From assembly GCA_001769835.1 (NCBI GenBank), contig MEPR01000040.1, positions 1 through 50,944 of the forward strand: a stretch of DNA of 50,944 bases. The letters are read 5' to 3'. The notes under the pieces were generated by a model that saw only the letters and a list, made by a program, of their open reading frames with translations, did no database searches and was not told where the DNA came from. Positions 1 to 7,124 of this stretch are shown in pieces (positions within the stretch are counted from its first letter, which is position 1; every line of letters starts with the position of its first letter). The translations under genes were made by a program, and so were the position numbers. This stretch comes from Bdellovibrionales bacterium GWB1_55_8 (GTDB lineage Bacteria; Bdellovibrionota; UBA1018).

Positions 1-272
1 AGAAGATGTTTTGGCGTCAGTACGTCGGATATTTCCTGGAGAACAGCGCGAGCCTGGTGCGGCTTTACGGATAACAAAAGAACTTCTGAATCGGCCGCAA
101 GTTTTCGGTTATCGGTATGACACCTGATGCTGAGGCGACCGGTTACGTCTTTTGCGCTCTCATCTGAGCGAGTGGTGGCGTTCACTGTAAAGTCTTTGGC
201 ATGTTGCGAGCGGCGAATTCCAAGTACAACCGCTTCCCCGATCTTTCCCAGGCCGATGATTCCGAGTTTCAT
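1..272 (-). CDS. proC: Pyrroline-5-carboxylate reductase, N-terminal part (runs off the window)
   Basis: Only the first 90 codons are present; the gene continues beyond base 1. Translated on the minus strand it begins MKLGIIGLGKIGEAVVLGI, the glycine-rich dinucleotide-binding loop of a Rossmann fold, and reaches the family motif VLLLSVKPHQ about residues 67-76. ProC reduces pyrroline-5-carboxylate to proline with NAD(P)H in the cytoplasm. The ATG at 272 is preceded by a GGAGG about 12 bases upstream. The neighbourhood holds ornithine carbamoyltransferase and ornithine aminotransferase; the latter makes glutamate semialdehyde, which cyclises to the ProC substrate, so context agrees with the call. 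It is divergent from the iron-sulfur gene at 393. The C-terminal dimerisation half cannot be inspected. Confidence 0.85.
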   Translation of the reverse strand, partial: MKLGIIGLGKIGEAVVLGIRRSQHAKDFTVNATTRSDESAKDVTGRLSIRCHTDNRKLAADSEVLLLSVKPHQARAVLQEISDVLTPKHL

Positions 273-357
273 TTGATCCTTAGCCTCCGGTTAATGCCTT
301 TGTATCCTAACATAGGGCGGTCGCATTCAGGGCAGATTGTGCCCCTTGGTTGTGTTC

Positions 358-392
358 TTGACAGGTTAAAATCACATCTGTACATGTGATTT
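358..392 (+). promoter_or_regulatory. -35-like hexamer and perfect inverted repeat abutting the start codon
   Basis: A consensus TTGACA lies at 358-363. It is followed by a perfect 9-bp inverted repeat AAATCACAT-N6-ATGTGATTT at 369-392 that ends on the base before the ATG at 393. The repeat occupies the place where a Shine-Dalgarno sequence should be, and none is visible. It could be a repressor or activator operator, or an RNA hairpin over the ribosome-binding region. The half-sites face the opposite way from a CRP site (TGTGA-N6-TCACA), so it is not a standard CRP or FNR box. Confidence 0.55.
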
Positions 393-1238
393 ATGATCAG
401 AAAGATTATTCACATCGACGAAGTGAAATGCGACGGCTGTGAGCTATGCATCCCGAATTGCCCGGAGGGGGCGATCCAGATCATCGAAGGCAAGGCTCGC
501 CTGGTGAGTGACATGTTTTGTGATGGCCTGGGTGCATGCCTGGGACATTGCCCCCAAGGGGCAATCACGACCGAGGAGCGGGAAGCCGAGGATTATGATG
601 AAAGAGCCGTCATTGAGAAGATCGTCCGTCAGGGGCCCGCAGTGGTTGCCGCGCATCTTGAGCATCTCAGGGACCATGGCGAGCTTGAGTACCTGAAGGT
701 TGCTGAAGACTATCTCGCGGAAAAGGGCCTGACAGGAGGTTCTCCCGCGAAGCCGGAGCCCAAGGGATTCTGCGGCTGCCCTGGCTCCGCAGAGCGCAAG
801 ATCGACAGGACGCCCAAATCTGCCTGCACGACGACCAGCGTGAGTGGCGAGTCCAGTCTCACGCACTGGCCCGTGCAACTTCATCTGATCTCGCCGGATT
901 CCGTTCACTTCAAGAATTGCGATCTTCTTATTGCCGCGGACTGCGTTGCTTTTTCTTTTGGTTCTTTTCACTCGCGTTTACTTGACGGCAAGAAGCTGAC
1001 GATTTTCTGCCCGAAGCTCGATCAGGGGCTCGACATTTATCGTGAGAAGGTGCTTGCGCTGATTGATCGCGCGAAGGTGAACACGCTTACCGTCGCGATC
1101 ATGGAAGTGCCCTGCTGCCGAGGCTTGCTGCAGATCGTGGTCGACGCTGCTCGTAGTGCCTCTCGGAGAGTGCCCGTGAAATGCATGATTATCGGCGTCG
1201 AAGGTGGGATTCTGAGCGACGAATGGGTCAGTGTCTGA
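393..1238 (+). CDS. Two-cluster 4Fe-4S ferredoxin-domain protein
   Basis: The 281-residue protein opens with a bacterial ferredoxin domain (about residues 5-62). It carries two cysteine sets, CDGCELCIPNCP and a second ending CLGHCP, enough for two 4Fe-4S clusters. A middle segment (about 110-150) is cysteine-rich (CGCPG). The C-terminal half (about 155-280) has the pattern WPVQL...LLIAADCV...FCPKLD...MEVPCCRGL, seen in a family of iron-sulfur proteins common in anaerobic bacteria and of unknown function. No signal peptide or membrane segment is visible, so it is probably cytoplasmic and electron-carrying or redox-sensing. The ATG at 393 follows an in-frame stop at 387-389; no Shine-Dalgarno is visible. 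About 200 bp separate it from the COG2403 gene downstream. Confidence 0.8.
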   Translation: MIRKIIHIDEVKCDGCELCIPNCPEGAIQIIEGKARLVSDMFCDGLGACLGHCPQGAITTEEREAEDYDERAVIEKIVRQGPAVVAAHLEHLRDHGELEYLKVAEDYLAEKGLTGGSPAKPEPKGFCGCPGSAERKIDRTPKSACTTTSVSGESSLTHWPVQLHLISPDSVHFKNCDLLIAADCVAFSFGSFHSRLLDGKKLTIFCPKLDQGLDIYREKVLALIDRAKVNTLTVAIMEVPCCRGLLQIVVDAARSASRRVPVKCMIIGVEGGILSDEWVSV

Positions 1239-1442
1239 CGATTCCTGAGCAAACTCGGTCGACCATACACCATTCTAGTGGATGTCTGTTTTGGCGCAGC
1301 GGGTATACTCCGTGCGTCAGTTGGATGACGAGCGTCCAATCTGTTTGAAAAGCCTATTTTCTCAGGTAAGCTCCTGAAAACCTCAAAATTTCCGGGGTTT
1401 CGGGCCCAAAAGCGTTCACTTGTCATTCACTCTGGAGGATTC

Positions 1443-2759
1443 ATGGGTAAGAAGAAGGTGGTCATCTGCGGAGCAGCCGGGAGAGATTTTCATAATTTCA
1501 ATACGGTCTATCGTGACAATCCTGAGTTTGACGTAGTCGCATTCACCGCGACGCAGATTCCAGATATTGAAGGTCGCGTTTATCCGGCCGAACTCGCGGG
1601 TAAGCTTTATCCGCGTGGGATTCCGATCCTCGATGAATCGCAACTTACTTCCCTGATTCGCGAGCACTCTGTTGATGAAGTCGTGTTTGCTTACTCCGAT
1701 GTCACGCATCAGCATGTGATGCATATCGGCTCAATCGCATTGGCCGCTGGCGCAAGCTATCGCCTGCTTTCTCCGACACAGACCATGTTGAAATCCAGCA
1801 AGCCGGTTATCTCGATCTGTGCGGTACGCACAGGCTGCGGTAAATCCCAGACGACGCTCGCCGTCGCGAAGGTCCTCGCGGACATGGGTAAAAAGGTGGT
1901 CTCAGTCCGTCACCCCATGCCTTATGGGAATCTGGTGGAGCAACGCTGCCAGCGATTTGCGTCGAAAGCGGATCTGGATCACTACAAGTGCACGATCGAG
2001 GAAATGGAAGAATATGAGCCGCACGTGGAGGCGGGTCGGGTTATCTATGCCGGGGTCGATTATGAGCAGATCCTTCGAGCCGCCGAAAAAGAAGCTGATG
2101 TCATTTTATGGGATGGAGGAAACAACGATACGCCTTTCTTCAAGTCTGATCTCGAAATCGTCGTGGTGGACCCGCATCGGCCGAATCATGAGTTGATGTA
2201 CCATCCCGGAGAAACCAACTTCCTGCGAGCTGGTGCAATCGTGATCAACAAGGTGGATAGTGCCGAGGCGGCCAATGTCGAAATGATCGAGAAAAACGCC
2301 CGCCAGTTCAATCCGAAGGCCACGATCATCCGCGCGAATTCCAAGATCACGCTTGATCAACCCGAGCTGGTCAAAGGGAAGCGGGTTCTGGTGGTCGAGG
2401 ACGGCCCGACGCTCACTCACGGGGAGATGAAGTACGGGGCAGGTGTTGTGGCCGCGAAACGTTTTGGCGCGGGAAATCTCGTGGATCCTCGGCCATGGAC
2501 GGTCGGCACTATCACCAAGACGTTTGAAAAATATCCTGCTATCGGGACTCTGCTGCCAGCCATGGGATACGGCAAACAGCAGGTTCAGGATCTCGAGGAG
2601 ACCATCAATAAGACGGATTGTGACGTGGTGATTTGCGCCACTCCGATCGATCTCACCCGAATCATCAAGATCAAAAAGCCCACGGTTCGCGTTCATTATG
2701 AATTGGACGAGATTTCGAAGCCAAATCTGAAAGATCTTGTCGCAAAACTGCTTCGTTGA
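1443..2759 (+). CDS. COG2403 P-loop protein (cyclic 2,3-diphosphoglycerate synthetase-like)
   Basis: The 438-residue protein starts MGKKKVVICGAAGRDFHNFN, a nucleotide-binding start typical of the COG2403 predicted GTPase family. A P-loop-like AVRTGCGKSQTT lies at about residues 127-138. Other family-typical stretches are AFTATQIPDIEGR and EVVFAYSDVTHQ. Archaeal relatives make cyclic 2,3-diphosphoglycerate; the bacterial members, often beside ornithine carbamoyltransferase, have no settled function, so the name is by similarity only. A clear GGAGG precedes the ATG. The 204-bp leader contains TATACT at 1304-1309 without a convincing -35 element. The ornithine carbamoyltransferase start lies 14 bp beyond the stop, so the two genes are almost certainly cotranscribed. 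Confidence 0.8.
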   Translation: MGKKKVVICGAAGRDFHNFNTVYRDNPEFDVVAFTATQIPDIEGRVYPAELAGKLYPRGIPILDESQLTSLIREHSVDEVVFAYSDVTHQHVMHIGSIALAAGASYRLLSPTQTMLKSSKPVISICAVRTGCGKSQTTLAVAKVLADMGKKVVSVRHPMPYGNLVEQRCQRFASKADLDHYKCTIEEMEEYEPHVEAGRVIYAGVDYEQILRAAEKEADVILWDGGNNDTPFFKSDLEIVVVDPHRPNHELMYHPGETNFLRAGAIVINKVDSAEAANVEMIEKNARQFNPKATIIRANSKITLDQPELVKGKRVLVVEDGPTLTHGEMKYGAGVVAAKRFGAGNLVDPRPWTVGTITKTFEKYPAIGTLLPAMGYGKQQVQDLEETINKTDCDVVICATPIDLTRIIKIKKPTVRVHYELDEISKPNLKDLVAKLLR

Positions 2760-2773
2760 AGGGAGTTTCGCTT

Positions 2774-3736
2774 ATGCCGATGAATCTGACTGGCCGGAGT
2801 TTTCTTACGCTGAAGGATTTCTCACCGGAGGAAATCCGGTACCTTCTGGATCTTTCACGGGACTACAAGAGCCTGAAGCGAGCAGGAATTTACCCTAAGC
2901 GGCTTCAAAATAAAAACGTCGCCCTGATATTCGAGAAGTCCTCCACCCGTACGCGTTGCGCTTTCACCGTAGCCTGTGCTGATGAGGGGGCCCACCCTGA
3001 ATATCTCGGAAAAAATGATATTCAGATGGGCAAGAAGGAATCCATTCCGGATACCGCGCGCGTTCTGGGAAGGATGTTTGATGGCATCGAGTTTCGTGGG
3101 TTTGAGCACTCTGTCGTCGAGGAGCTCGCGAAATGGGCCGGCGTTCCGATCTGGAACGGCTTGACCGACGACGATCATCCCACTCAAGTTCTGGCCGATT
3201 TTCAGACGATCGAAGAAAATCTCGGCGCCATCAGAGGAAAAAAGCTGGTTTACGTTGGCGATGGCCGGAACAATGTTGCCAATGCGCTGCTGACCGGTGC
3301 CATGAAAATGGGGATGCACTTCACTATCGCCGCTCCTGAATCCCTTTTCACGAAAAACGATCTTCAGGATTGGGCTTTCAAGGTGGCAAAACAGACCGGT
3401 GCGACATTTGAACTCGAGCGCGACCCGCTTAAGGCAGTGCGGGGAGCGGATGCGATCTATACGGATGTCTGGGTTTCCATGGGTGAGGAGAACAAGCCCG
3501 GAATCCAGGAACGGGTCGAGTCGCTCAGGCCTTACCAGGTGAATTCAAAACTGATGGCGGCGACGGGAAAGAGGGAAACCCTGTTTCTTCATTGCCTGCC
3601 CGCACACCACACGGATGGCGTGCACGATATGGAAGTGACTGAGGATGTTTTTGAATCAGCCAATTCGAAGGTTTTCGATGAGGCTGAGAACCGCTTGCAC
3701 ACCATCAAGGCGGTCATGGCGGCCACTCTGACCTGA
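2774..3736 (+). CDS. argF: Ornithine carbamoyltransferase
   Basis: The 320-residue cytoplasmic enzyme interconverts ornithine plus carbamoyl phosphate with citrulline. All hallmarks are present: carbamoyl-phosphate loop STRTR (57-61), HPTQ (135-138), the ornithine-specific SMG loop in DVWVSMGEE (235-237) and HCLP (273-276). The C-terminus ends in the family-typical ENRLHTIKAVM. A TTG at 2756 overlapping the previous stop would extend the frame, but AAGGGAG at 2759-2765 is ideally placed for the ATG at 2774. It follows the COG2403 gene closely and ends at a strong terminator. With ornithine aminotransferase and ProC nearby, a catabolic direction (citrulline to ornithine) is possible, but sequence alone does not separate it from biosynthesis. 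Confidence 0.93.
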   Translation: MPMNLTGRSFLTLKDFSPEEIRYLLDLSRDYKSLKRAGIYPKRLQNKNVALIFEKSSTRTRCAFTVACADEGAHPEYLGKNDIQMGKKESIPDTARVLGRMFDGIEFRGFEHSVVEELAKWAGVPIWNGLTDDDHPTQVLADFQTIEENLGAIRGKKLVYVGDGRNNVANALLTGAMKMGMHFTIAAPESLFTKNDLQDWAFKVAKQTGATFELERDPLKAVRGADAIYTDVWVSMGEENKPGIQERVESLRPYQVNSKLMAATGKRETLFLHCLPAHHTDGVHDMEVTEDVFESANSKVFDEAENRLHTIKAVMAATLT

Positions 3737-3757
3737 TTGGTTCGATAGAGCGAAGTG

Positions 3758-3803
3758 AAAAGGCCCGGGGCGACGTGAGTCACCTCGGGCCTTTTTGTTT
3801 TTT
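3758..3803. terminator. Bidirectional intrinsic terminator between argF and rocD
   Basis: The arms AAAAGGCCCG (3758-3767) and CGGGCCTTTT (3786-3795) pair perfectly around an 18-base loop. A further run of T follows on the plus strand and the A-run supplies T on the minus strand. It lies between two convergent genes and can stop both transcripts. Confidence 0.9.
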
Positions 3804-3816
3804 GAAGAGACGAAAA

Positions 3817-5016
3817 TCAGGTCAGTACTTTTCGGATATTCGCGATCATCCAATCGATCTCCGCGCGCTTGATGATCAACGGCGGAGCCAGGCGGATGAC
3901 CTGGTCATGAGTTTCCTTCGCGAGCACGCCCAATTTCATGAGCTTTTCGCAGAAAGGGCGTGCCTTGCCTGAGGTTTTCCTGATTTCGATCCCGATGAAA
4001 AGCCCTTTGCCACGAACTTCCTTCACGTGCTCAGAAGAGATCGCTTGAAGCTGTTCGAGCAGGTAGCCACCTTGCTCACGGGAGTTTTCCGCGAGTTTTT
4101 CATCTACCAGCACATCCAATGCTGTTCGGGCCACTGCTGAACCAAGAGGATTTCCACCGAACGTGCTTCCATGATCGCCGGGTTTGAAAACGCCAAGAAC
4201 CTCGCGAGAGGAAACCACCGCGGACACGGGGTAGACGCCGCCACCCAGTGCTTTGCCGATGATAAGCATGTCAGGTTTCGCATTCGCATCATGCTGGTAG
4301 GCGAACATCTTGCCCGTGCGGCCGAGGCCCGTCTGGATCTCGTCGGCGATGAACAGTACTCGATTTTTTGTGCAGAGTTCGCGGACCTTTGTCAGGTAAC
4401 CCGGGGGTGGCATCAAGATGCCGGCTTCACCTTGCATCGGCTCCACAATGAATGCGACCGTGTTTGGGGTAATGACTTTTTCCAGCTGTGTGGCATCGCC
4501 GAAATCGACGATCTTGAAACCCGGCGTGAAAGGACCAAACCCGTCGCGGTATTGCGCTTCCGTTGAGAATCCGACAATCGTGGTCGTTCGGCCGTGGAAA
4601 TTGTCGCGGCAAACAATGATCTCAGCCTGGCCGTCAGGCACCTTTTTCACCTGATAGCCCCATTTACGAGCGGTCTTGATGGCCGTTTCGACGGCTTCGG
4701 CGCCTGTGTTCATCGGAAGTGCCATTTCCATCTCGCAAACTTCGCAGAGTTTGCTGAGGAGGGGACCCATCTGGTCGTTATGGAAGGCCCGCGAAGTCAA
4801 AGTCACGCGGCCGGCCTGCTCGAGCAATGTCTTCATGATAGCCGGGTGCCGATGTCCCTGGTTCAACGCGGAGTAGGCGCTCAAGCAGTCGAGATATTTA
4901 TTTCCTTCGACATCCCACACCCAAATACCCTCGGCTTTCGAGATTACGATGGGCAGGGGATGGTAATTGGCGGCACTGTAATTTTCGGTCTGGTGAATGA
5001 GTTCCTGAGTTTTCAT
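3817..5016 (-). CDS. rocD: Ornithine aminotransferase
   Basis: The 399-residue class III aminotransferase depends on pyridoxal phosphate and converts ornithine plus 2-oxoglutarate to glutamate semialdehyde plus glutamate. Seen in the sequence: PLP-phosphate contact region NTGAEAVETA (103-112), FHGRT (140-144), ADE with D225 that would bind the pyridine nitrogen, and the Schiff-base lysine K255 in IIGKALGGG. The N-terminal YHPLP and VWDVEGNKYLD are typical of RocD rather than acetylornithine aminotransferase. Length matches the family. It converges on argF across a shared terminator. No Shine-Dalgarno precedes the ATG; a promoter ends 8 bp upstream (see the promoter entry), so the message may be nearly leaderless. 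Confidence 0.92.
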   Translation of the reverse strand: MKTQELIHQTENYSAANYHPLPIVISKAEGIWVWDVEGNKYLDCLSAYSALNQGHRHPAIMKTLLEQAGRVTLTSRAFHNDQMGPLLSKLCEVCEMEMALPMNTGAEAVETAIKTARKWGYQVKKVPDGQAEIIVCRDNFHGRTTTIVGFSTEAQYRDGFGPFTPGFKIVDFGDATQLEKVITPNTVAFIVEPMQGEAGILMPPPGYLTKVRELCTKNRVLFIADEIQTGLGRTGKMFAYQHDANAKPDMLIIGKALGGGVYPVSAVVSSREVLGVFKPGDHGSTFGGNPLGSAVARTALDVLVDEKLAENSREQGGYLLEQLQAISSEHVKEVRGKGLFIGIEIRKTSGKARPFCEKLMKLGVLAKETHDQVIRLAPPLIIKRAEIDWMIANIRKVLT

Positions 5017-5024
5017 ATGGCGAG

Positions 5025-5053
5025 AGTATAGCCCGCGCTCAGGTGCGGCTCAA
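5025..5053 (-). promoter_or_regulatory. Sigma70-type promoter immediately upstream of rocD
   Basis: On the minus strand TTGAGC (5053-5048), a 17-bp spacer and TATACT (5030-5025) form a good housekeeping promoter. Only 8 bp separate the -10 element from the rocD ATG, so transcription would begin about 1-3 bases before the start codon. Confidence 0.6.
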
Positions 5054-5057
5054 GGGC

Positions 5058-5255
5058 CTAGAGAGGGTTCCGTTTGCTCAGGACCCAGACGGCCCAGCCC
5101 CCTAGAATGAGAAGCAGTATGACCCACCAGAATCGTCGTAAATTCAGGGCGGCCCCTTCAACGAAAGAGGCAGCGTAGGGAAAAAAACGCCAAAGCAGAA
5201 CCGCGAACAGGAGGACTGCGGCGATCTGGAGCGCGCCGCGGAGACGGTTTCTCAT
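5058..5255 (-). CDS. Small two-helix membrane protein
   Basis: A 65-residue protein with two hydrophobic segments, about residues 10-30 (ALQIAAVLLFAVLLW) and 42-58 (FWWVILLLILGGWAVWVL), and basic flanks (MRNRLRG, SKRNPL). Its ATG overlaps the stop of the prohibitin-like gene by 4 bp, indicating translational coupling. No family is recognised. By context it may be an accessory membrane partner of the SPFH protein; this is inference. Confidence 0.6.
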   Translation of the reverse strand: MRNRLRGALQIAAVLLFAVLLWRFFPYAASFVEGAALNLRRFWWVILLLILGGWAVWVLSKRNPL

Positions 5256-6088
5256 TTTGAACTTTTCAGTCCCTCGATCGGCAGCAGAATGTTGGAGCCG
5301 CCTCCTGAGCCATTGCCGACCACCAAGGGTGCTTTACCATCCCATTTTTCGACGATTTGGAGCTGGATGAGAGCAGGTGTTTCGCGAAGGGCCTGTCCTC
5401 GAATCCGAATGGCCTGCGCCTCGCCTTTGGCGCGAATGACGGCGGTGTTGGCCTCGATCTCCGCTTTCTGCTGGATGAATTTGGATTTTGCGGCCTCCTG
5501 CTCCTGAACCATTTTCGCCTCGATCGCGGTTTCGAGTTCCTTGGAAAGTGAGATGTTCTGCAGGACGATGTCTTCAATGATGAGGTATTCGCCGATTTTG
5601 GCCCGCGCAGCAGCCAGAGCCTTGGTCTTGATCTCTTCGCGCCTTTTCACGATGGTCTCGGCACTCGAGAGGGCCGTGACTTCCTTGATCGCTTCGCTGA
5701 CTCGTGGAACGATAAGGCTGTCAAAAGGCTCGCCTGCGAAGTCCTGATACATCTTTACGATCGCGTTTTCAGGAATCCGGTAGAGCACTCGGAGCTCCAT
5801 GTTGACCTGTTGAAGATCGGATGAATAGCATTCCGCTTTCATCGTCTGCGTTTTCTGCCGGATCGATACCGGGAGAACAGTTGTGATGAGCGGCGCTTTC
5901 AATCCGAAGCCTTCGGGGGCAAAATGAGGGGAAACCCGCCCCATGGTCACCAGGACACCGCGATGGCCGGGCTCCACGATGTAAGTTCCGCCGAATGCCA
6001 GAATAATCAGGATGAACGCGAGCACCGCGACGGCGATATAACGTTGAAGGATCTTTGCATCATTTTTCACGTCGTAAACAACTCTCAT
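5252..6088 (-). CDS. Prohibitin / SPFH (band 7) domain membrane protein
   Basis: The 278-residue protein has a single N-terminal transmembrane helix (about 15-38, ending AFGGTYIVEPGHRGVLV), an SPFH domain (about 38-200) and a charged, probably coiled-coil region (AKMVQEQEAAKSKFIQQKAE). The stretch NTAVIRAKGEAQAIRIRGQA is typical of prohibitins, which form large membrane-associated rings that scaffold lipids or proteases. Start chosen at ATG 6088; an upstream in-frame TTG at 6112 would add 8 residues. TATAGT lies 6 bp before this ATG and no Shine-Dalgarno is seen, so a very short leader is possible. It is followed in an ATGA overlap by the small membrane protein. Confidence 0.85.
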   Translation of the reverse strand: MRVVYDVKNDAKILQRYIAVAVLAFILIILAFGGTYIVEPGHRGVLVTMGRVSPHFAPEGFGLKAPLITTVLPVSIRQKTQTMKAECYSSDLQQVNMELRVLYRIPENAIVKMYQDFAGEPFDSLIVPRVSEAIKEVTALSSAETIVKRREEIKTKALAAARAKIGEYLIIEDIVLQNISLSKELETAIEAKMVQEQEAAKSKFIQQKAEIEANTAVIRAKGEAQAIRIRGQALRETPALIQLQIVEKWDGKAPLVVGNGSGGGSNILLPIEGLKSSK

Positions 6089-6113
6089 GCGCAAACTATA
6101 GAGTAAGTACAAG

Positions 6114-6142
6114 AAAAAGGGCAGCCCGTTTCCGGGCTGCCC
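6114..6142 (-). terminator. Intrinsic terminator of the 6168-6962 lipoprotein gene
   Basis: A perfect 10-bp stem GGGCAGCCCG/CGGGCTGCCC (6119-6142) has a 4-base loop. On the minus strand it is followed by TTTTT (6118-6114). It lies 26 bp after the lipoprotein stop codon. Confidence 0.9.
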
Positions 6143-6167
6143 GCAGATTGAGCATTGAATCAGAGAT

Positions 6168-6962
6168 TTACTGATGCGTATTGAAGCTGCGAATCAGGTT
6201 CCGCTGAAGCTTGTTCAGTTTGGCCGGCTTGCGATACTTCTTTGCAGCAGGACCGCTCAGAACCACACCCAGTTCCGGGTACAGCGTGCCGCCATGAGCG
6301 GGTGTCTCACGAGCTTTGTCGATCAGCTGGCGGACGTTGGCGAGGAGTGCGATCCCGCCGTTCCGCTTGATGGCGCCCGTTCCGTCCAGTGTGGGACCGA
6401 AAACGCTGGCGATGACGGCCGGTTTGCCTTCGGCATTCGGTTCGAAACCCTGCGAGATCGTGAGGCCCTGCGGAAAGCTCTTATCATCGATGAACTTGAA
6501 CATGGCCGCAACCCCAAGCCACCTTCCCTGGGTCACGTCAACGTAGCCATAAAGATCGAAGCTCTCGCTGATCGGGTCCGGCGAGCGAATCTCGGCAAGA
6601 GAGTAACCCAGACCGAGCGGGATACCGTTCGGAAGGGTGTCCGTGGGTGTGATCTGCGCGTAATCCGGATCCACGAGGACGCCGACATTCAGGTCCATCC
6701 CGATTTCGAATGGCTTTGCCGACGTGAACGGATTGATGAAAAGTGTGCCGTAATCCTTCAGGTCGAACGCGCCACCGATGTTGGTTTGCACGTTGTTCTT
6801 GAACAGGAGCGATACGTGCACTGTTTCAAGATTTTCTGAGATGCTGAAGTTGACGCGTTCGATGAGCTGCTGTGAGTCTTTTTTGCAGCCAGCCGTGACG
6901 GTTAGCACGGCCAAAACGCCAAGCGGGGCAAGCCAGCGATAGCGCATAATGGAGCGATTCAT
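6168..6962 (-). CDS. Lipoprotein of unknown function
   Basis: A 264-residue protein with a type II signal: basic start MNRSIMRYR, a hydrophobic stretch LAPLGVLAVLTV, then the lipobox TAGC with the acylated cysteine about residue 26, followed by KKDS. The mature part is rich in beta-favouring segments, such as VHVSLLFKNNV and SFDLYGYVDV, and ends in a basic tail (KKYRKPAKLNKLQRNL). No family is recognised. A GAGGA lies well placed before the ATG. It is a single gene with its own strong terminator and is divergent from tamA across 162 bp. Confidence 0.75.
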   Translation of the reverse strand: MNRSIMRYRWLAPLGVLAVLTVTAGCKKDSQQLIERVNFSISENLETVHVSLLFKNNVQTNIGGAFDLKDYGTLFINPFTSAKPFEIGMDLNVGVLVDPDYAQITPTDTLPNGIPLGLGYSLAEIRSPDPISESFDLYGYVDVTQGRWLGVAAMFKFIDDKSFPQGLTISQGFEPNAEGKPAVIASVFGPTLDGTGAIKRNGGIALLANVRQLIDKARETPAHGGTLYPELGVVLSGPAAKKYRKPAKLNKLQRNLIRSFNTHQ

Positions 6963-7124
6963 AATTTTTCCTCTTCTCGTTTAAAATAAGCTTAACCTGA
7001 AAATTCTAGCAAACGGCCTGTCGCGCGGCAACGCGGGCGACCTTCAAGCCTTTGCCTGTAAACAGACTCATTGTAGTCCGGTATTTCGCTTGCAACCAGC
7101 AAACGAGGCGGAGCGTGGGTCAAG

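Noticed and set aside
358-392. CRP or FNR binding site
   Set aside because: The half-sites are oriented TCACA...TGTGA, opposite to CRP, and no TTGAT-N4-ATCAA is present.
444-971. Long open frame antisense to the iron-sulfur gene
   Set aside because: It lies wholly within a gene supported by cysteine motifs and has no family features; it is a shadow frame.
1239-1442. Possible structured leader or riboswitch before the COG2403 gene
   Set aside because: There are short inverted repeats (TTGGA...TCCAA, TCAGG...CCTGA) and a TATACT, but no recognisable riboswitch core, attenuator or matching -35 element.
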